The notes under the pieces were generated by a model. That model was not told the origin of the DNA. It made no database searches and saw nothing but the letters and a program-made list of their open reading frames with translations. Positions 41,001 to 50,000 of a stretch of 64,000 bases of DNA are shown in pieces. Within the stretch, counting starts at the first letter, position 1. Every line of letters starts with the position of its first letter. Source of the stretch: Sialis fuliginosa (Eukaryota > Arthropoda > Insecta > Megaloptera > Sialidae); assembly GCA_961205875.1 (NCBI GenBank), contig OY540817.1, forward strand, positions 11,939,001 to 12,003,000. The letters run 5' to 3'. The position numbers and the translations under genes are program-made.

Positions 41001-44000
41001 GGAACCGATTTACCTTCTATATGAGGTTTTTTTGTATGAACCCGTTATAGCTGATATCAATTTATAATTGGTGAATTAATTTTTGTATATAATATGTTGC
41101 TATAACGAAATTTTCTATTCTTATTTACTGAAAATAATACTCAAAATTTCAATATTCAGTTTTAAAACATGTATTACATAGCATTAATTTACACTAACAT
41201 AAATGACAAAACTTGTTAATATCAACACACATCGCTATAAAATAGCTCGTACATTTTTAATATCAATTAAGTTGTGCTTCCGTTGAATTATGTTTTTAAT
41301 GCAAAATTATTAGTGTGTTGTTAATTTTAGTTTCTACACAGCGATACACAACCGTTATTCTCTAACATGCAACGATATTAATAATATACCACGTTGGTAA
41401 TAGCCTTTAATCATTTTTTAACATATTTTTTATTGTAACTTTATTTTGTTACTAAGTGTTAATTTTTATACACATTTTATTAGAAAATTGTATTTTTTTC
41501 TTAATACGTACCTGACTCAATTATTCAATATCCATCTATCTTCAATATCCATTTTTGATTTAATTACATCTATCAAATATCAACAGTAAATTTTCCTTAA
41601 TACGGGCATGCCTCACATCAATTATTTATCCTTAAATAATTTTAGAGTCTTAAGCATTCTAGCAATCAAAAACTCATCAAATACAAAACACGAAATTGAA
41701 TGATCTACAAAAAAGATTCCATAAAATTTTCACGTAACATGTGTCGTTCTTGAGATATCTTGAAAAAATAAATCTTTTGTGATGTCACCCCTCCCCCTTA
41801 CACACAATTTTGATGATTTTGAAATGGGACCGTTCTCAAGTCAGACCCAACCATCCAACCAAGTTTCATTAATATTGGTTCAGTGGTTCATGAGTTAAGC
41901 GTGTGACAAGGATTCAGGGGACAAACACACACACACACACACAGATAGGAATGAAACCTGAAACGGAAAAATCAATGTAAAATTTTGAAATCGGAGAACA
42001 ATTTTTTTGTCTCATTCTAAAACGATCACAAAGCTTCTCGTATCTTCGATATGACGAGAAGCAAAAAATGTTAGTAAGTACTTAAATGATAATAATATTG
42101 TAACTTTCTATTAAATATCAAATAGGCTAGTGTCTACTGTAAGATATTCTATAATTGGCCCATATATAGTATGGTAGTATATCTATATATCCTAGCGAAG
42201 AAACAATTTGAATCAGAAACTTTTCCAATATATTGGTTTCTTTTACGCTCCCCTCCCTGGAGATTACAACTGACTGACTGTTGCTATTTCATCCCCTAAA
42301 GCGTTTACACTACCCTCTTCTTCTTCGTCTCCTCTTTCTTTACTCATCTTTTCTTTGTTTCCATGTGTTACGTCAGCTTAACAAAGAAAGTTCCTTGCAG
42401 TGTTTGTTTTTGATTAGTTATTATAAATTGGAGTGGATATTAAATACATTTTTTCTCGCCATCTATTAGGTTTTACGTGTATTTAATCGGGTTTAACGTT
42501 TTTATTTTTTCAAATCATATTGAACAATATTTCAGTTTTCTAGCACCACAAATAAAAAACTTCTGCCAAGTAAATGCACAGTGCTTCTTCGTGCTAAATT
42601 CACCAAAGGTAATTAATTATTGAACAATTTAAATAAAAGCTCATAAAGCAAAAAAAAAATGCATTACATATTGCAATTTTAAAGCTGTTTTTCATGAGAA
42701 AAATCAAATACGCAAAGCAAAATTAAAAAGCTAAAAGTAAAAAATCGTAGCTATATATACAGAATTTTTTGTTCAAAACACAAAATTATTTGATAAAAAA
42801 ATATTAAGAAATACGCCGCATACCCCTTGAAACACCTTCACGTACCCCTTGGGGTACGCGTACCACCAAAATACTGCCATAACATATAAAAAGAAAAAGT
42901 AACGAATTCCTTATAAAATATAAAATAAAGATTAGCTATATCGTATTACAAAATTAGAATAGTTTTTTGTTCGTATAGGTATGCAATCTGATTATAAACG
43001 AAAAACGTGACTAATGGAGTTTTCAGGATAACGAATTTCATATAATTAAAGATACGTAACGAGATTATTCATCATCAGATTAGAAAAAACTTCGTTGCAA
43101 CTTTTTATATAAAAAAAAAACACCTTGGCGCGTTTTATAATATCATGTTAAAACCCGCAAAAAATGTAGATGTAACTATTTGCGATAAATACGTTGTTAA
43201 TATACAAGATGGGGTAGTACCGGCTTTAGGGGGAGGGCGAACCAGGGCAACCGCCCAGGGCGCCAGGCCAGGTGGGGCGGCGCACAATGGAGCATAAGTC
43301 ACTTTTTTGGTTCAAATCAGTGTACAGGCTGTAATTTTTGAGTAAACTTTTTTTTTATCTTTAAATTTTTTGTCGATCAGTTAAACCCGATTAAGCAAAA
43401 AATATAGCTAAATATAAACAATGTTCATTTGTAAAAAAAAATCGATTATTTGATAGCTGCTAACTAATACTTATTCGGCAACCCAGAAAATCTTTAATAA
43501 GGTATTAGCTGAGATACTAACTAATCAACATATTTGTTGATTTATCAATTTTAATTTGTTCATAATAGGGGAAGGAGGTCTCGACGGTCTTAGGGCATTT
43601 GATAGTCTTAAATGCGCCAAGCTGAGATATGAATTATTCAACTTATTTGTTAATTTATCAATTTTAATTGACATTTTCGGTGCAAATGTAAACTGTGAGT
43701 TAATGCGCATATACTTGGAAATTATTTTCAAATAAACAGGCTGTTACTTACAAAAAAGTGTGGCACGCTTAAGATATTTTTTTTAATGGTTTTTCCTGAA
43801 TATATTTTGCATATTTAACATTTCTCTTGGAATGTTTATCCATCTCTAAAATATTAGCGCTATCTAATAATTTTAATTTAAAAAAAAAAAAATTGATTTG
43901 TTCTTTTCTCCACTTAACAATTTACCACTTCCGCGGCCGTAGCTTTGAAGACGAAATTAAGTAAGAACCTTATTGTAGAAGGTTGTAAGGTGCTCTTGTT

Positions 44001-47000
44001 TAAATATCATACAGCCACCATGTACAGGCTGTTCAAAATTAATTTTCAAATTTTGAGAACTTCATAATTATTCTTCTCAACTTTTTATTGATTTTTAGTA
44101 TTCGAACCGTAATCGGAAAAAATAAACACTGTCTGTCTGTCTGCCTGCCTGTCACAGCCTTCTAACTACTGAACCGTTTGACCTAGAAAACTGAGATTTA
44201 GTATAATTATAATAAATGATAGACCAATAACAGACCTGAGTTATAAAAGTAAAATTGTAAGTTTTTGACGCTTTTCAATTGGCAACAATTACATTATGAT
44301 AATAAGAATTAAACATAGGGTCATCTTACTAATCAAGCATTTTATTCAAAATATCACAAGATATTAGTCATTTTTATTATATGAACTGAAATATTTTAAT
44401 TTTAAAATATTTCTTAAACTAATGCCGGCCCTGACTATATTTCGCAAGGTTTCCGTGCAGTTATGGATAAACGATGCAATTTAGGTAAATTGATTGAAAA
44501 ATGATACATCTGATATATGATCTAATAATTCAATTGACCTGTGATGGTCACGTCGGTGATTGAATTTTGTCAAGCGTATTTTATGTGTACATAAATATTT
44601 GAAAATCTAACATTGTACCTAAAGGGTCGAAAAATAAAAATATTGAATATCTTCATAAATGTTTTACATGTATGTAGGTATAAATTTTATTTAATGCAAG
44701 GAAGCATTTAATTTATTCTTTAAAAAGTTCAAAAGGCTTTGCTTTTGCCTTTTTTTAATTTCTATTTTAATATTACCTCTTTGAGGCATGGAATTAAAAA
44801 AAAATGCAAACATATTTTATTGTGACAAAAAAAATATGACAGCAAGCTAAAATGCAAGGTACTTGCGGATAATAAGGCCTGTTAAGCTTAAATTTAAAAT
44901 AAAATGAAAAAAATTGCATGTAATCAAAAAAAATTATTATCAATCTGTCTCCTGAGTCTTATAAAAGAACAAAAAAAGATAAATTCTATCAAAACAAAAA
45001 TAATCACTTTTAAAATTAATATAAATAGGCCTTATTATACTACAGTAGTATGATAAGACCTAAGGGTAAAATCTTCAAAATGAATCTAAGTATCAACATA
45101 TATTTGGAAATTGAGATCAAATTAAACATTGTAAATAGTTTTAACAGTAGAATAACTATAATCACTGCTATTAGGGCATTCGAAATCATCTGCATCGACT
45201 GCACTTCTTCATATCAGCCAGTCTTTTTTCTCCACAACCGTATTAATGCCATTCCGTTTCCATTAATTCAGTACGAACATTCTTTGTTGACTGAAGATTA
45301 GATTTAAATACTAATTTTATAGACAGGCCTTGTTACCCGCAGGTTCAATATTTAAAAAAAAATTTTTTTAGAAAATATTTATATTAAAAACTACAAAAAA
45401 TATAATAAACCTAGATCGTTTTTAAACACAAACTTTTTTGTTTAATGTATTAATATAGAAAATATTTACAATCATTTGCAACAATCTTCTACTATTCGAG
45501 CGAATTTTCTTCACTGTTCGAAACAAAAGTTAAAATTGGTGGCAGGGCATGGGGAACCGCGAGGTTATGTAATGGAATGAACTTGTCTACACTTAATGTA
45601 TGTGTGTACAGGTTCATAGGTCTTATTATCCCCAAGTACCTTAATAAATATTGTAATAGATCGTTCCTAAAATCGTAAGAATATTTATTTATCTTTACCC
45701 CTCAAAAAAATTCCTAAAAATCGACCAAATTTTGACGTTCTAAATGAGGTTCCCCTCTTAATATTTAAATTACCCCAATTCTCCATATGAACCATTATCG
45801 TGCCACTATCTCGTATCAATGTGCTAGAATCTCTGTATTAATGAGTTAATGTGCGTCTTCTACAATTCAGAAACAATATCCTTTGCATTTTTTCACAGTT
45901 ATGAAAAGAAAATTCTCAATTGTGAATAGTACGGCATTTTCATCGCGATGGCAGATAGAGCACGTCACACCATTGTGAATATTGTGATATATTGTTGTTT
46001 GATCCTACAAAAACATATCCTTTCGAGCGCTTACAATGTCGAACTTGCTCAAAGACCCGTTGTTTCAATTGTTTAAATAAGCTTGCATAGTAAGCAGGGC
46101 TGGCTGTACACAGCGACTTAAATTTAACATTTTTTTATCATGATACTTATTGGAAAATAAATCTTATCTAATAATTTTTTTATTTGTGAAAATTTCCAAA
46201 TTAAGATTTTCCAATATGTAATTTTACCTACTGACAAAGTATTTGACCATACCTACTTTAAACCATTATAGTAATTATTTATTGGAAAAAATATGGTTAT
46301 TTTCATATAAAAATTTATAAAATAAAAGATAAGAGGCGCTGATACAAGTCAATGCCGGGAGTGTAAAATACCTTCAGAAAAAGTAATATCGTGGCATCTA
46401 CTGTTCATAAACCTATTCAAACCCATACAATATTGAATTGTGTTGTACCTCCTTTTTGTGTCGTGTTATTTAGAACATAACAACAAAAAGTCAACAAAGT
46501 TTGATAAAGTTTCTCACACACTTGCAATGTCCCATCACGACTACACAGGCAACAAGAACAAATAATAATCATAGTTGGTGAAGTTATTTCAATTAAATTA
46601 GTAAAACGTCGCGCAAGCAACTTACATAACACTGTAGAATTTACAGGCACGACAAATGCATGACTAACCTCATTCGCGAGTATAAACAGGGCCGTTTTTT
46701 CATCTAGACCCACAGACATAGAGACATGAACTGTGCATTCAGTATTACCGTAATTTGTCAAATTTGGTCACATAAGTGAATATCCCAACGCATACTCTAT
46801 CTTTTTTCACTCATGTTTAACCAATTACCTAAGTATTGTAATACCATCGAAAAATCGTGTCCGAGAAAATGACAAATTCTGATTGTACTAACTTCAAAAC
46901 GTAAAGAAAAGTTAATTTCCGCATGGCGGCTGTGCGTGTGTCTGTCTGTCAGGATGTAGATTTTTTTTCGTTCACGATAACTACCGTAAAAATGCACCGA

Positions 47001-50000
47001 TCTGAATTATTTTTGGGGAAAATGTTTGCCTCAGTGAGTACTCCAGACCTATTGATTTTGGTGTTAATCGGATTAGGGGTTTTGGAAATATTCGAAATTT
47101 TGTAACTTTTTTCGTCTAAAAAGTGAATATTGCGAGTATTATCTCACTAATTTTGATAAGATTTGGTACATTTGCAGTTCAATTGAATCTAAGGGACATT
47201 TATTATTTGTACGTGCCTAAAAAGCCATTAAAGGGGTGAAAAACACACTTAAAATTTGAATTTTAAATACTAATATGTCATTAATTCATGTTGCCTTGGA
47301 AACAAATGCAATTAAATTCAAATTGTCAAATTAGTTTTTCTACGAATGTGAATTATGTTTTTTGTCATTAGAAAACTAATATTTATATACAAATAGCAAA
47401 AAGAGCTGTAATCGTTGTAAGTATATATGTTTTTTTAATGTATTACGATATGTATATTCATAGTAGTAGGTTATATAAATAAAATATTTAAAAAAATGTA
47501 TATTTAAAAATTATTTAAAAAGATAGAAAGAACATGGAAGTCATGTATGGTTCTCCATACCGATATTTGACATTAGAAAATTAATATTTATATACAAATA
47601 GCAAAAAGAGCTGTAATCGTTGTAAGTATATATGTTTTTTTAATGTATTACGATATGTATATTCATAGTAGTAGGTTATATAAATAAAATATTTAAAAAA
47701 ATGTATATTTAAAAATTATTTAAAAAGATAGAAAGAACATGGAAGTCATGTATGGTTCTCCATACCGATATTTTCTTTTGTAACGACTATGTGTGCATAT
47801 ATGCACTAGTAAAATTTTCTTAAAATAACTCCTGTGTAAGGCTTAATAGAATGTTTATTACAAAATATGTTTTTTTAAAACAGTAAGTAGATATTCATAT
47901 CAAGTGCATACTTTAATACAAATTGACAACTGAACTGAGTAGATACCTATACATACAATAACATAAAAAGAATCGAGAACCTAAAATAATTTTTTGTGTT
48001 TATACCTAAACTAGCTGTGCCGCCGCGCAGCTTCGCCCGCGTGGACTACGGAATTATTGTTTAGGATTTTTGAAAAATGTAGTTGAATTAAGTACAAACA
48101 CGATTAATTATTATCGTAATAATAACATCAAAACCTAAATTACCTAAACAAAAAACGAATCAGAACAAAAATTACAAATAATTTTTGTTCTGTTTAAAAA
48201 AAGTTAATAATTGAAAACATAATAAACAACTGCCGGCCGAGCGCAGAATCTTCCCTCTGCTCCCGCTACAATTCATCATAGTTCGCGCGAATTGCCGCGA
48301 ATAATATGTTACTGTATGAATATTTCAAATTACATCTTAAACCAAAAGACCAAATTGGATACTGTAAAGAGCAAATTATATCTATATTAAGTACTTATGA
48401 CGATGAAATCATTTATTTCGATAAGGATTAATGTTTAGCAAGTCATAAGTTCACGTAAACAGAACCCAAATATTTTAAATTTTCTTTGTAACATAAAAGC
48501 AGTGACTGTGGCTTAAATATAAAATATATGTATATGGTGTCGCGGACTTTATTTTAGATCTTTTATTCTACACAATTCTTTAATACGCGCACTGCAAAAG
48601 AGCGCGTTAACGACAAACTTTTTTCCGACTTGATTTACTATTATCGTCACTGCTTAGTTGTTATGTTACCTAACGTAACAAAATATGGCCAGAGAACGTA
48701 CCTATATGAATTAAAAAAACAACCATGTAAATCGGATAAGTGGTTCTCGAGTGATAAGCACACTAACGGACAGACAGACAGAGGGACGTTGAACTTTATA
48801 TATATTAAGGATGAATAAATCAACAATAAATGCATGTTTCAGAAAATCGTACGCTAGAACTTCATTCACCGGACGGTGTGCATAGTTGTGTGCTGCGCGC
48901 CGCAGACATAACGGAAGCGGCAGCGTGGTTCAACGGCCTCCACTCTGCGCTCGCAGCCCTCACGCAGTCAGCTCTGCAGACGGCCGCCCGTGTGCTGCAA
49001 CCGCTCCTGGGCGACCTCAGACACATCGGATGGCTGTGCCGACGGACAGCAGAGGTTTGTTATATAGAGTACAGTAGACGTTCCATTTTGTGAACTCGGT
49101 TGGACACGACAGTACCTTTTTATCAAAAGTTGTCAAAGTCCCTATACAGGGTGGGATACAGATATTTTAGGAGCTGATTCCCTGGCTCATTGTGTCTATC
49201 TTCAACACCCTCTGAGCTACAGGGTATTGGAAAAAAAATTTTTTGAAAATTTTTATGAAAATTACATTTTTCGTTAAAAGTACTTATAATATGTGGTATT
49301 TTTTATCAATCTTTTGGTGCGTCAAAATATTACCTACAAATTCATTTTACAAAGTTTGGACCTGGGTCTATTTTGCTACCTACCCTATTAAATGAAACAG
49401 TCATACAATTTTTTTGTTTATAAATTACATAGCTTTATTATTAATGGTAATGTACATAACTTTAAAACTAATTATGTAATTATAAACAAACAAAAAAATG
49501 TTGATTAATATATGATAATATATAGGACATAAAATTTCGTTTTTATGGTTCTACATTGTACATACATTTCAATCGCCCTATGGTCAATAATAATTTCAAT
49601 GGTAGAAAAAATACAAAACCTTAAATATCTCGAAACTAATATGTGGACTTATACCACTTTATATTTATTAAAAAAGTAATTTTAAATTTTAGAACAGTCG
49701 ATCTGGAGCAAGTTCTGAAAGTTCGGAAGAATCAGGAACATGTACAGGTGTCGTAAATGTCAGCAATAACAGTAACAATACTCCGAGTAATATAAACACT
49801 TCCAATTCAAACAACACTACAGCCAACACGACGAACAATGTCGGGAACGGTGTAAACGAATCATCAAATGAACACTTGAACCAAATGTGGCAGTCAGTGT
49901 TCGCAGCAGTCACCGACAAAGAGCTCCGGTTGTATGAATCTGCACCTTGGTCGGTGGAAGCATGGGGCGCCCCGGCAGATGCTTGTCCTCTCCTATCTAC

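Noticed and set aside
46417-46761. 114-codon minus-strand open frame
   Set aside because: No domain or signal recognised, and at this AT content about one frame of this length is expected by chance in 64 kb.
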